From NCBI GenBank assembly GCA_948433435.1, contig CAOJDX010000015.1:1-35092 (forward strand): DNA of 35,092 nt, written 5' to 3'. The position numbers and the translations under genes were made by a program. This document shows positions 1 to 7,880 of the stretch, in pieces. The DNA comes from an uncultured Clostridia bacterium. GTDB lineage: Bacteria; Bacillota_I; Bacilli_A; RF39; UBA660. The notes under the pieces were generated by a model. The model did not search any database, had not been told where the DNA came from, and saw nothing but the letters and a program-made list of their open reading frames with translations. Position 1 is the stretch's first letter, and every line of letters starts with the position of its first letter.

Positions 1-163
1 TATTTCCACTTCCTGATCCTGTTCCAGTACTTGGGTTATTTGTTCCTGTGTTTCCGCTTCCTGATCCTGCACCAGTACTTGGTTTGCTTGTTCCTGTATT
101 TCCACTTCCTGATCCTGTTCCAGTACTTGGGTTATTTGTTCCTGTGTTTCCACTTCCTGATCC
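1..163 (-). repeat. 48-bp in-frame tandem repeat in the tail of the M60-like protein
   Basis: Three full 48-bp units (163-116, 115-68, 67-20) and a partial fourth run off the left edge. Each encodes 16 residues of the form GSGSGNTGTNNPSTGT. The middle unit differs slightly (SKP and GA in place of NNP and GT). The units are nearly identical at DNA level, which favours copy-number change, and encode a flexible wall-spanning linker. Confidence 0.95.
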
Positions 164-3097
164 TGAACTTGTATTACTTACTACTTTAATTAACAAAGTA
201 TAATTAGATGTGTTATTATCAGAATCCTTAACACTATAAACTACATTATAAGTTCCTGGTTTTTGAGTATTGATATTTGAAGTTATTTTTGTATTTTGGC
301 TATTGATGATAATTTTGCCATCTTCGTTATCGCTCGCTTCAATTAACTCATATAAATTAATTGGTTCATTTATTTTATATTCTAACTTCCCAATTGTAGT
401 AATAATAGGTGAACCACCATTTTTTATTTTATTTATTAAATTCGTATATGGTGAACGATCTTTTTCTGTTAAGCCATTGTAAGCGGAAATGACTTTTTCC
501 TTTTCCTGAATATTTAACTTTTTATTATTTAACTCTGCTTCTGTTACTTTCTTTTGATAGTTATTTAATATAGTTAATAATTCTTTCTTTTTTGTCTCGT
601 ATGGATCACCAGGTTGGATATTACTTTTATCCATTATTACACCATTTTCTGTGATAATATATCTAATAGTAGTACTATTTGGAGTTAAGTCTGTTACCTT
701 CTGGTTAGTTCCTGTATTCGTCCAAATTACCTTTTCTTGAGCATTAGAGTGTGTCACTTCAATAATATATCCTGGTTTTACATCTAACATATAATCTGGT
801 TTTCTAATATTATAGTATGGTCCGTTATTTATTAAATTTCCATTAGCATCATATCCTTTACTCTCTTCTGAAATTATATTTTTCTTATCATCATATATTT
901 TAACTGAAGAAAAATCAATATTTTGGAATGGTGCTCCTGCTAATTCTATTTTAACTTTTTTATAATCATCACTAAAAGTTAACTTATATCCGAAATCACT
1001 ATTATTAGAGTCTCCTTTTACTTGGAGAGATAAATAGTCTTGTTTCTTAATTTCAGTAGTGTCTAAATAATCATACTGATATTCTGCTGTTTGATCTTCT
1101 TTTATTAATATATTTATATTAACATTCTCATCACTGTTACTATATTTTGGCATTTGCAAAATATATGAACCAGCAGTTAAAACCTGAGTAATTGTATCAG
1201 ATTCAATTTTGATACTTTTGATTTCCTTTTGTCCATCTTTAATAATGATTGTTTTTCCCTTAATTTTATTAATATCGTCAATGTTAATTTTTAAGTTTAA
1301 AGTTCCATAGGCTAAGTATTTTTTATAAATATCATTTTTTACTAACCTATATTTAACCTGGCTTTTTTCCTTTTTAAGAATAGTTGCTAAGGTTTCGTCA
1401 GTTACTATATCTTTTAAAATAGTAACTCCCTCAGGTTCTTTACTATATATATTTTTCTTTGTACTATCAGAAATTGTTAATCCCCAAGCTTCTAAATAGG
1501 GAATAATATTTACTTTATAATCTCTATTAAAACTTAGAGCGTACATATCTTGATTTTCTATATTATTAGTATGAGTTAAAGTTTTACCTAATTCTGTACG
1601 ATAATAGCTAGACATTTTGGCATATGTATTGGCACCTTCAAATGAATCTAACAAATTAACTAACATGTATGCCTTAGTAGATTGATCCATTTCATTAAAT
1701 TTTTTTCCTGTTTGTCTTGGAATATTTTCTTTATCTTCAATATCTTCCAAAAGTCCTATTTCATTTTTAGTATTTTTATGTAATAATTTGTCAGTTTCAA
1801 TGTAATGATTTAAAACAAGACTAGATATTCCATCTAATTGCATTTGTCCTTTACCATAGTTAATTCCTTGGTAGCCATAAGCAAGCTCTAAAAGACCATT
1901 CCAGTTTGTTTGAAAGAGTGATGAAATACTTTTATCACTTATACCTATATAATTTGTATTATAATAAACATCTTTTTCATGATTAATATCTGCCCTTATT
2001 AAATGCTTAGTATTTACATTTTGGTCTGTTAGAGTTTCAGGATTTAAAGAAACTCCTATATATTTGTCCATTTTCTTTATTACTTTTTCATAATAGTTAA
2101 AGAACTGATCTAGTGTATCAAAACCATATTCATATAATTTATTTCCCACCATTTTATCAATATCTCTAAACGGTACTATAACAGATAATTCTTCACTCTC
2201 AATCACTGAATAATCGGCTTTGCTTTTGTTCCAGTCATCAAAATATTTTTCTTCATCGTCTTTTTCATGATAGTAATTCAATTCTTTTACTGAATGATCA
2301 TATTCTATTTCTATTTTATAAGTTTGATTGATATCTTTTTCATATCTTCCCAAATAAGATGTTTTAACAAATGGAACTGCAGCAGATACTTTATTATCCA
2401 ATTTATTCTGAATAGTTTGCCAACTTCCGTCGTTGCTTAATTGTTGGGTGATTTCTTTTTTAGGATCATTTGTAATGAACGAAATAGTCATATGATCAGG
2501 TGCATTTATAGCTCTAACTTTTATGCTTGAAGAAGCTGGCATATAAACTCCTAATATTTGACTGTCAGCTAAGTTTCCTCTATTGGTTTCAACCATATCT
2601 AAATTCCAAATAGATGGTAATGTATATAATGTTCTTTCTACTGTAATTTTTTGGTTTTCTTCCTCAGTTACCATTACTTCAACATTCATAGAAGATTCAT
2701 TGTTATGTGAGTCTTTTACCCTATAAGTAATATAATATGTTCCTGGCTTTTTAGAATCTACATTACCATAATGTGTTATCTTATCTGTTAAATCTCCATC
2801 CTCAAAATCTTTAGCAAAAACTCTAAATCTAGCATCATTAATATCAAATTTTTCTACACTATTTTTAGCAATGGTTATCTTTGTTGCTCCATAAAAAACT
2901 GGTTTATTGGTGGTATTCCAATAACTATTAGGAAGTTTCTTCTTTGATTGAGTTGAACTTTTTACTTCCTGACTTCCCGTTTTAGCAGTAATTATTTTAT
3001 CATTTATATTACTATTTAGTATGCAACCTAAAAGTACTAAAACAGTACCAAATCCAGATATCATTGTTAGTAATTGATTTTTTTTCTGATATTTCAT
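1..3097 (-). CDS. M60/enhancin-like surface lipoprotein with degenerate zinc site, C-terminus cut by window edge
   Basis: About 1032 codons are open from an ATG at 3097, preceded by a GAGGGGGG ribosome site, to the window edge, where the frame is still open. The signal peptide ends in a lipobox LVLLGC (Cys25), so this is a lipoprotein. In order I see a DUF5011/Ig-like domain (about residues 80-145), an enhancin/M60-type core with ILGVYMPASSSIKV (about 180) and AVPFVKTSY (about 241), a helical segment (about 825-893), a second DUF5011-like domain (about 900-970) and a Gly/Ser/Thr/Asn repeat tail. M60 proteases cut mucin-type glycoproteins with an HExxH zinc site. Here the matching segment, WNGLLELAYGYQG, has Leu403 and Tyr407 in place of both histidines, and there is no other HExxH in the visible chain. 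It is probably a binding protein rather than an active protease. The family call is from motifs only. Confidence 0.8.
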   Translation of the reverse strand, partial: MKYQKKNQLLTMISGFGTVLVLLGCILNSNINDKIITAKTGSQEVKSSTQSKKKLPNSYWNTTNKPVFYGATKITIAKNSVEKFDINDARFRVFAKDFEDGDLTDKITHYGNVDSKKPGTYYITYRVKDSHNNESSMNVEVMVTEEENQKITVERTLYTLPSIWNLDMVETNRGNLADSQILGVYMPASSSIKVRAINAPDHMTISFITNDPKKEITQQLSNDGSWQTIQNKLDNKVSAAVPFVKTSYLGRYEKDINQTYKIEIEYDHSVKELNYYHEKDDEEKYFDDWNKSKADYSVIESEELSVIVPFRDIDKMVGNKLYEYGFDTLDQFFNYYEKVIKKMDKYIGVSLNPETLTDQNVNTKHLIRADINHEKDVYYNTNYIGISDKSISSLFQTNWNGLLELAYGYQGINYGKGQMQLDGISSLVLNHYIETDKLLHKNTKNEIGLLEDIEDKENIPRQTGKKFNEMDQSTKAYMLVNLLDSFEGANTYAKMSSYYRTELGKTLTHTNNIENQDMYALSFNRDYKVNIIPYLEAWGLTISDSTKKNIYSKEPEGVTILKDIVTDETLATILKKEKSQVKYRLVKNDIYKKYLAYGTLNLKINIDDINKIKGKTIIIKDGQKEIKSIKIESDTITQVLTAGSYILQMPKYSNSDENVNINILIKEDQTAEYQYDYLDTTEIKKQDYLSLQVKGDSNNSDFGYKLTFSDDYKKVKIELAGAPFQNIDFSSVKIYDDKKNIISEESKGYDANGNLINNGPYYNIRKPDYMLDVKPGYIIEVTHSNAQEKVIWTNTGTNQKVTDLTPNSTTIRYIITENGVIMDKSNIQPGDPYETKKKELLTILNNYQKKVTEAELNNKKLNIQEKEKVISAYNGLTEKDRSPYTNLINKIKNGGSPIITTIGKLEYKINEPINLYELIEASDNEDGKIIINSQNTKITSNINTQKPGTYNVVYSVKDSDNNTSNYTLLIKVVSNTSSGSGSGNTGTNNPSTGTGSGSGNTGTSKPSTGAGSGSGNTGTNNPSTGTGSGSGN

Positions 3098-3122
3098 CAG
3101 TATCCCCCCTCATATTGCGACT

Positions 3123-3151
3123 ATTATATCATATTTTAGAGAAAAATACAA
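3123..3151 (-). promoter_or_regulatory. SigA-type promoter of the M60-like gene
   Basis: -35 TTGTAT (3151-3146), 17-bp spacer, -10 TATAAT (3128-3123), 25 bp upstream of the start codon. Unlike the promoters at 4806 and 18126, it has no G run in the spacer. Confidence 0.6.
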
Positions 3152-3373
3152 GTTTTTTTGATTGTCTATAATGATGATAGGAAGGGATTAATGATATAGT
3201 TTTAATTTTCTAATTAAATTATTGAACAGTGAAATTAATAATACTTGCTTCTACTATAAACGATTTCTATCTCACTGATTAATTTATAGAGAATTAGAAT
3301 TAAAAATATATTCTTATAGTATATAGTATAATTTCTTTCTAAATACTTGTATTTTTAGTATTTGATACTCAAA

Positions 3374-3403
3374 AAAATTGATAACCTTAGGTCATCAATT
3401 TTC
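3374..3403 (-). terminator. Terminator of the LRR-like lipoprotein gene
   Basis: On the minus strand AAAATTGATGACC, a TAA loop and GGTTATCAATTTT are followed by T residues, just downstream of the stop at 3409. Apart from this and the 3123-3151 promoter, the 300-bp gap from 3098 to 3408 shows nothing I recognise. Confidence 0.75.
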
Positions 3404-3408
3404 CTTTT

Positions 3409-4806
3409 CTATTTTTTAACTTTTATTTTTTCTTCGCTATAGATTGCTTTTACTCTTTCTAAAAAATCATCGAAGATTCCATAGATTTTATAATCAGAAA
3501 AATCATAAGTAATTCTATCAAATACATCAAAGTAATAATTAAAAACATCTTCTGTTTCTAGTTCTACCCCAGAGTAATAAGTAATAGTATTTTCCATATC
3601 TGTTTCTTCATGAAATCCTGGATTTTCATTAAAATGAATATATTCTACATTTTTTAAATCTTTTAGTGCAGATAAGTTAATTTTAGGCACATACTCTAAA
3701 AGAACATGAGCATCATCTGGTAGGGAAAAATGTGTATTTTCTGTAAGTTCAATATTGTGCATATATAAATTAAAATCTGGACAGGATGATTGTATTGCTA
3801 TATTTCCTAATTCTAAAGAGTTTATACCAGGAGCAGCAGTTTTGGATATCATCATAGTGTGAATATTTTCACAAGTAGTTAAATCTAAGTTTAATAAATC
3901 CATTGACCATAAAACTTCAAGATCAACTACTTTGGCATTCAAACGTTCTAGGATATTTAAAACTTCCTTTGAGTTTTCATCTGATATGGATAATTTTATA
4001 AAGTTAATAGGAAGGTTTAAATATTTGGTAAGTGTTTCAATATTACTATTTTTACGAGTATTGATATTAATTTCTGTATCTGTTATATCACAATGTTTAA
4101 TAAGTTCAAGAGCTACTTCACTAGATTCACCATCGAAATTAATTCGATCGTATTTTTTGACTAGTGATTCAACATTAAAACCTTGCTTACATTGATAAAA
4201 TTGCAAATGTTTTATGTTCGATAAATCAACTTTTGAAAAGTCAAATTCAGAATACATATCATGTAAACTTAACTCTTCAATATTGTTTTTTTCAATTAAC
4301 GATTTCAATCTAAGATAAAATTCATCCGATACTTCTTTCCCATTATTATTACTTTTTTCTATAAGAGTTAAAGTATTATCAAAAACATCAACATAGTAAT
4401 TGCTTATACTAGATAAAATATTACAATAATCCTCAGAATTTTCTGATTCAAGTAAGGATTGGTAAACGTGATCATCAATATCAATATTAATATCTGAAGC
4501 ATCTAATTTATAGTTTATGCTTTCAACTAATGAAACTAAGTTAGAATAAGCGTGATCCAATACCTCTTTTTTTTCACTATAAACATGCGACTCTTCATAG
4601 TTAATATCTTGAGTTTGATCTTGACATACAGATATATATTTTTCTAAATCAAGACTTAAATCAGATATAGTACTGACTTGTTCTACAATTTTATTGTCAT
4701 TTTGTGAAAACTCACGATTAAGTTTACAGCCTGAAAGTATAAGAGCTAGTCCAAGTCCTAATGATGTTATGCCGATTTTTTTCTTTATTGATTCTTTTAA
4801 TTTCAT
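3409..4806 (-). CDS. Leucine-rich-repeat-like surface lipoprotein under a poly-G promoter
   Basis: 465 residues. The start has a GGGGG ribosome site. A basic N-terminus and hydrophobic stretch end in a lipobox LILSGC (Cys27), so the protein should be lipid-anchored outside the membrane. Residues about 30-180 are acidic and helical. From about 190 on, spaced Leu/Ile/Asn segments (NIKHLQFYQC, FIKLSIS, VVDLEVLW, NLSALKDLKNVEYIHFNEN) look like irregular leucine-rich repeats, a fold used for binding. I do not recognise a specific family. It is monocistronic, with a terminator behind it and a promoter whose spacer holds 12 G in front. Function is unknown; an exposed, switchable antigen or adhesin is an inference. 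Confidence 0.9.
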   Translation of the reverse strand: MKLKESIKKKIGITSLGLGLALILSGCKLNREFSQNDNKIVEQVSTISDLSLDLEKYISVCQDQTQDINYEESHVYSEKKEVLDHAYSNLVSLVESINYKLDASDINIDIDDHVYQSLLESENSEDYCNILSSISNYYVDVFDNTLTLIEKSNNNGKEVSDEFYLRLKSLIEKNNIEELSLHDMYSEFDFSKVDLSNIKHLQFYQCKQGFNVESLVKKYDRINFDGESSEVALELIKHCDITDTEININTRKNSNIETLTKYLNLPINFIKLSISDENSKEVLNILERLNAKVVDLEVLWSMDLLNLDLTTCENIHTMMISKTAAPGINSLELGNIAIQSSCPDFNLYMHNIELTENTHFSLPDDAHVLLEYVPKINLSALKDLKNVEYIHFNENPGFHEETDMENTITYYSGVELETEDVFNYYFDVFDRITYDFSDYKIYGIFDDFLERVKAIYSEEKIKVKK

Positions 4807-4841
4807 ACTATAAAATTCCCCCTTTTTATGAAATTGGCTAT

Positions 4842-4875
4842 ATTATATCCCCCCCCCCCCATCTAATTTTGTCAA
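4842..4875 (-). promoter_or_regulatory. Probable phase-variable promoter with a 12-G run in the spacer
   Basis: The minus strand reads TTGACA (4875-4870), AAATTAGAT, twelve G (4860-4849), A, then TATAAT (4847-4842). The spacer is therefore 22 bp rather than the optimal 17, so as written the promoter should be weak or off; about seven G would give 17 bp. The 12-mer CTTGACAAAATT is shared with the promoter at 18166-18176. Confidence 0.75.
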
Positions 4876-4928
4876 GCTTTTTTATCTTTTTGGTAGTGCA
4901 AATGATTTGGCTAAAGCATTAAAAAAAG

Positions 4929-4970
4929 AGAAATCTCTATTAAACCTGTAAATATTTAACATAGATTTCT
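4929..4970. repeat. Inverted repeat between gerE and the lipoprotein gene
   Basis: GAGAAATCT and AGATTTCTC, nine bases each, flank about 25 bases, with a further TTAAA/TTTAA pairing inside. It lies upstream of the poly-G promoter. It could be a terminator-like stem or a protein site; its role is unknown. Confidence 0.45.
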
Positions 4971-4995
4971 CATATGAATACTTTATTGTGAAACT

Positions 4996-5033
4996 AAAAA
5001 CTGATTTGTAGAATTCATCTAAAAATCAGTTTT
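4996..5033 (-). terminator. Terminator of gerE
   Basis: An AAAACTGATTT/AAATCAGTTTT stem with a T-rich 3' side lies directly after the gerE stop at 5040. Confidence 0.7.
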
Positions 5034-5039
5034 ATTTTG

Positions 5040-5261
5040 CTAAGAGTTCTCGTTGTCTATACTTATTTCCTTTAATTTGATCAGTTCAACAACAGCACTC
5101 GCTCTTCCTTTTACACCTAATTTTTGCATTGTATTAGATATATGATTTCTGACTGTTTTTTCACTAATCCCTAGAGATTGAGCTATTTCTTTAGTTGTTT
5201 TATTTTTTGTTAATTCTTGGAAAATATTTTTCTCTCTAGGTGTTAGAATCTCTTTTGACAT
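5040..5261 (-). CDS. gerE: GerE, late mother-cell sporulation regulator
   Basis: 73 residues, almost entirely a LuxR/GerE helix-turn-helix, like B. subtilis GerE (74). Diagnostic segments are LTPREK, TTKEIAQSLGISEKTVRNH and MQKLGVKGRASAVVELIKL. GerE is a DNA-binding protein that, after SigK, adjusts spore-coat gene expression in the mother cell. The start has an AAGAAGGGAAG ribosome site. It is followed by its own terminator and lies behind the spoIIIAH gene, so two sporulation genes are adjacent here. A SigK-like motif is upstream. Assignment to GerE rather than another small LuxR protein rests on length and the near match across the recognition helix. Confidence 0.92.
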   Translation of the reverse strand: MSKEILTPREKNIFQELTKNKTTKEIAQSLGISEKTVRNHISNTMQKLGVKGRASAVVELIKLKEISIDNENS

Positions 5262-5297
5262 AATTTTCTTCCCTTCTTTATTTTTACTAAGCTAGAG

Positions 5298-5325
5298 TAT
5301 TATATGAAGGGAGTTTTTTTATGTG
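5298..5325 (-). promoter_or_regulatory. Candidate SigK-type promoter of gerE
   Basis: -10 CATATAATA fits the SigK pattern CATAnnnTA. A CACA (mACm-like) lies 15 bp upstream, slightly short of the usual 16-17. The -10 also contains TATAAT, so a SigA reading is possible. Confidence 0.35.
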
Positions 5326-5329
5326 TAGG

Positions 5330-5833
5330 TTATTTTTTTTGAAATTTAACAGTTATATACATTTTCTCAGTATATTCTTCTTGAAGAGATCGCATAATGT
5401 TATTTGCCAGTTGATTGTCGTGTTTTGAGGAAATACAAACAGCCTCGATATTCGTCTCGTCTATTTTTATAAAACAATCTAGATTATGTTTTTCTTTTAA
5501 TTTTTTTTCTAGTGTTTCTTCTTTTCCTTGTAAAGCATTTAAGTATTTTAATTGCTCATAGGCATTATTTTTTTCATCTGTTGTTGTTTTTTCATTTGTT
5601 AATTTCTCTTGTAAGACATTCATTTCTTCTGTTCTTTCTTCTTCTAAGCTAACTCTCATTGCTTCTAGTGAATTTAGCTCTTTACTGGTAGTTTTTACTG
5701 TTGTCTTTTTATCTTTTGTTTTACTCTCTACCTTTGATAAAAGAAGTTCATTAGGCATTGTTACATAATATACTCCAAGTACTAAAACTAAACTAAATAA
5801 TGTTAAAAACCACAAGTTTTGTTTGTTAATCAC
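5330..5833 (-). CDS. spoIIIAH: SpoIIIAH, forespore engulfment channel protein
   Basis: 167 residues, shorter than the B. subtilis protein (about 218). The N-terminus, NKQNLWFLTLFSLVLVLGVYY, is a membrane segment that matches the start of SpoIIIAH closely. A charged helical linker follows, then a C-terminal domain rich in Lys/Glu ending ITVKFQKK, like the YscJ/FliF-type domain of the family. SpoIIIAH in the mother-cell membrane pairs with SpoIIQ in the forespore to form the feeding tube/channel. The start is GTG with GAGGAGG seven bases upstream. None of the other spoIIIA genes (AA-AG) lies near, so the gene stands apart from its usual operon. The shorter length comes from a reduced linker. 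Confidence 0.87.
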   Translation of the reverse strand: MINKQNLWFLTLFSLVLVLGVYYVTMPNELLLSKVESKTKDKKTTVKTTSKELNSLEAMRVSLEEERTEEMNVLQEKLTNEKTTTDEKNNAYEQLKYLNALQGKEETLEKKLKEKHNLDCFIKIDETNIEAVCISSKHDNQLANNIMRSLQEEYTEKMYITVKFQKK

Positions 5834-5857
5834 TATTTATCCTCCTCACTTTAGTAA

Positions 5858-5885
5858 ATTATATGAGAAAGTTTTTGTTATATAC
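5858..5885 (-). promoter_or_regulatory. Candidate SigE-type promoter of spoIIIAH
   Basis: -10-like CATATAAT (5865-5858) and -35-like GTATATA (5885-5879), 13 bp apart, in the short gap after the PLP enzyme gene. It resembles the SigE pattern (KMATATT, 14-15 bp, CATACAHT) but is not exact. Confidence 0.35.
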
Positions 5886-7130
5886 CTACTTGTTTTCTTT
5901 TTTTAAATATTCTAAAGTATTGAATAAAGCTATTTTACCATAGTCATAGGTTAATGAACCTTGCATGTATGCTATGTAAGGACTTCTTACTGGACCATCA
6001 CAACTTAATTCGATGGAAGAACCTTGGGTAAAACTCCCAGAAGCCATTACCACTTTATCGGTATACCCAGGCATATCCCATGCCTCAACACTACTATTGG
6101 AATCTATTGCTGAGGAGTATTGAATTCCTCTACAAAAATTAATTAAATTTTCGGCAGTATTTAGGGTAATACTCTCCACAATATCAGCCCTTTCCGCTGT
6201 TGAAGTTGGTTCTACACTATAACCTAAGTTTTCCATAACCCTACTAGTTACTATTACTGTTTTTAAAGAAGAAGCAACAACTGAAGGCGCTAGATATAAA
6301 CCTTGTAAAAATTGCTTATTAATTCCTAAAGATGGTCCTACCTCTAAACCTTCCCCTGGTAAGGTTAAACGCTCTCCTATTAGATTGAGTAAATCACTTC
6401 TTCCTGCAACATAGGCACCATTAGGTGCAATTCCTCCTCCTAAATTTTTAATCAATGATCCCACAGTAACATCAGCTCCTATCATAGGAGGTTCGATGGT
6501 TGTCACAAATTCACAATAGCAATTGTCTACCATAATAATCACTTCTTTATCTACTTTTCTTATTTCAGCAATTACTTTTTTTAATTGATTGATTGTAATA
6601 CTCTTTCTCGTAGAATAACCTTTTGAACGTTGAATTTCTATTACTTTTACCTTATGTTCTTTTAAATAAGAGACAATTCTTTCATAATCAAAATCATCAT
6701 TTACTAATTCAATTTGGTCATAATGAATACCGAAACTTTTTAAACTAGAGGGATTTTCTTTAATTCCAATTACTTCTTCTAAGGTATCATAAGGTTTACC
6801 CGTAATACTTAAAAGTAAATCATTAGGACGAAGAAGCCCAAATAAAGTGACAGTTAGGGCGTGACTTCCTGATATAAATTGACTGCGAACAATGGCCTTT
6901 TCACTACCTAAAACTCTAGCAAAAATTCGTTCTATTTTATCACGACCTACATCATTGTAACCATAACCAGTAGTCATATTAAAATCACTTTCCATAACCT
7001 TTTCTTCTTGAAAAGCTTTTAAAACTTTCTGACTGTTTTTAAAAGAAATTTCATCTACTTTTTTTAAAATATCTTTTACTTCTTCCTCGGCATTGTTTAT
7101 TAATGCTAAATTATCCACGATAACCACCAT
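5886..7130 (-). CDS. YnbB-type PLP-dependent lyase-like protein (methionine gamma-lyase family)
   Basis: 414 residues. It matches the Cys/Met-metabolism PLP superfamily branch represented by YnbB ('aluminium resistance protein'): phosphate-binding SGSHALTV near residue 88, Asp202-Asn203 in VDNCYCEF for the PLP ring, and the Schiff-base lysine Lys228 in GSLIKNLGGGIAPNG. The physiological substrate of this branch is not settled. The ATG at 7130 overlaps the upstream reductase gene by 20 bp, so the two are translationally coupled; a GTG four codons later is an alternative start. In B. subtilis ynbB lies beside glnR, but here it sits between an SDR gene and spoIIIAH. Confidence 0.85.
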   Translation of the reverse strand: MVVIVDNLALINNAEEEVKDILKKVDEISFKNSQKVLKAFQEEKVMESDFNMTTGYGYNDVGRDKIERIFARVLGSEKAIVRSQFISGSHALTVTLFGLLRPNDLLLSITGKPYDTLEEVIGIKENPSSLKSFGIHYDQIELVNDDFDYERIVSYLKEHKVKVIEIQRSKGYSTRKSITINQLKKVIAEIRKVDKEVIIMVDNCYCEFVTTIEPPMIGADVTVGSLIKNLGGGIAPNGAYVAGRSDLLNLIGERLTLPGEGLEVGPSLGINKQFLQGLYLAPSVVASSLKTVIVTSRVMENLGYSVEPTSTAERADIVESITLNTAENLINFCRGIQYSSAIDSNSSVEAWDMPGYTDKVVMASGSFTQGSSIELSCDGPVRSPYIAYMQGSLTYDYGKIALFNTLEYLKKENK

Positions 7131-7842
7131 CCACTCTAATTACTGATTTATTGATATAACTTGCTTCATCCGTTGTTAAAAAATAAACTACTTCAGCTAT
7201 TTCTTTAGGATCAGCAAAGCGATTTAAAAGTATTTTCTTTTCTTCTTGTTTCATAAATTCTAAATCTAGATCTTTTGTCATATCTGTCTTAATCCAACCT
7301 GGAGCAACTGTATTTACACGAATATTGGGAGCTAACTCTTCTGCTAGATTAGCAGAAAGAGAAATTACTCCTGCTTTAGAGGCATCATAATCTGCACTAT
7401 ATGGATAATTAGTATCTAGGGCATTGGTTGATGAAATATTAATGATACTACCTTTCTCCATTATTTTAGATGCATATTTACTAACTAAAAACGGACCAAG
7501 TAAATTTGTCTCCATTATTTTTAGAAAATCTTCCTTTGTTTTATCAAGAAATATTGAGTCATTAGAAATTGCTGCATTATTAATTAAAATATCAATTCTT
7601 TGAAATTTTTGTTTTATTGTTTGAATCATTTCTTTTACTTCTTCTTCTGATGATATATCACATTTTAAAGCCAATGCTTTAATCAAATATTTTTTTTCTA
7701 AAGTATTTGCTAATTGTATGGCTTCTTTCTTGCTGTACAAATAATTAATAATAACATTTATTTGGTTTTTGGCAAATATAGTAGCAATTTCTTTACCAAG
7801 TCCCCTACTTGCACCAGTTATTAAGGCTACTTTGTTTTCCAT
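7111..7842 (-). CDS. Short-chain dehydrogenase/reductase, FabG-like
   Basis: 243 residues from the ATG at 7842, which has GGAGG directly before it; an in-frame ATG farther upstream would run back over the efp stop and its terminator, so I reject it. Classical SDR features: NAD(P)-binding TGASRGLG (residues 9-16), NNA (88-90), catalytic Ser137/138, Tyr152 and Lys156 in YDASK, and C-terminal VRVDGGYRG-type ending. FabG reduces 3-oxoacyl-ACP in fatty acid synthesis, but there are no other fab genes nearby, so the true substrate could differ. It is coupled to the following PLP enzyme gene. Confidence 0.85.
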   Translation of the reverse strand: MENKVALITGASRGLGKEIATIFAKNQINVIINYLYSKKEAIQLANTLEKKYLIKALALKCDISSEEEVKEMIQTIKQKFQRIDILINNAAISNDSIFLDKTKEDFLKIMETNLLGPFLVSKYASKIMEKGSIINISSTNALDTNYPYSADYDASKAGVISLSANLAEELAPNIRVNTVAPGWIKTDMTKDLDLEFMKQEEKKILLNRFADPKEIAEVVYFLTTDEASYINKSVIRVDGGYRG

Positions 7843-7860
7843 TTTTCCTCCTAAAAATAA

Positions 7861-7880
7861 AAGAGCATGATTATGCTCTT
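7861..7880 (-). terminator. Hairpin terminator spanning the efp stop codon
   Basis: AAGAGCAT, loop AATC, ATGCTCTT, then TTTTATTTTT on the minus strand. The efp stop (7873-7871) is in the loop. The SDR ribosome site follows immediately, so read-through into the SDR-PLP pair is likely partial. Confidence 0.75.

Noticed and set aside
1-163. CRISPR array
   Set aside because: The 48-bp units are contiguous, in frame and code for a linker; there are no unique spacers and no cas genes.
3105-3110. Run of G (minus strand) upstream of the M60-like gene as a third phase switch
   Set aside because: Only six G, and it lies in the ribosome-site region, not between -35 and -10. The promoter has a normal 17-bp spacer. 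Same for the G6 at 9486-9491.
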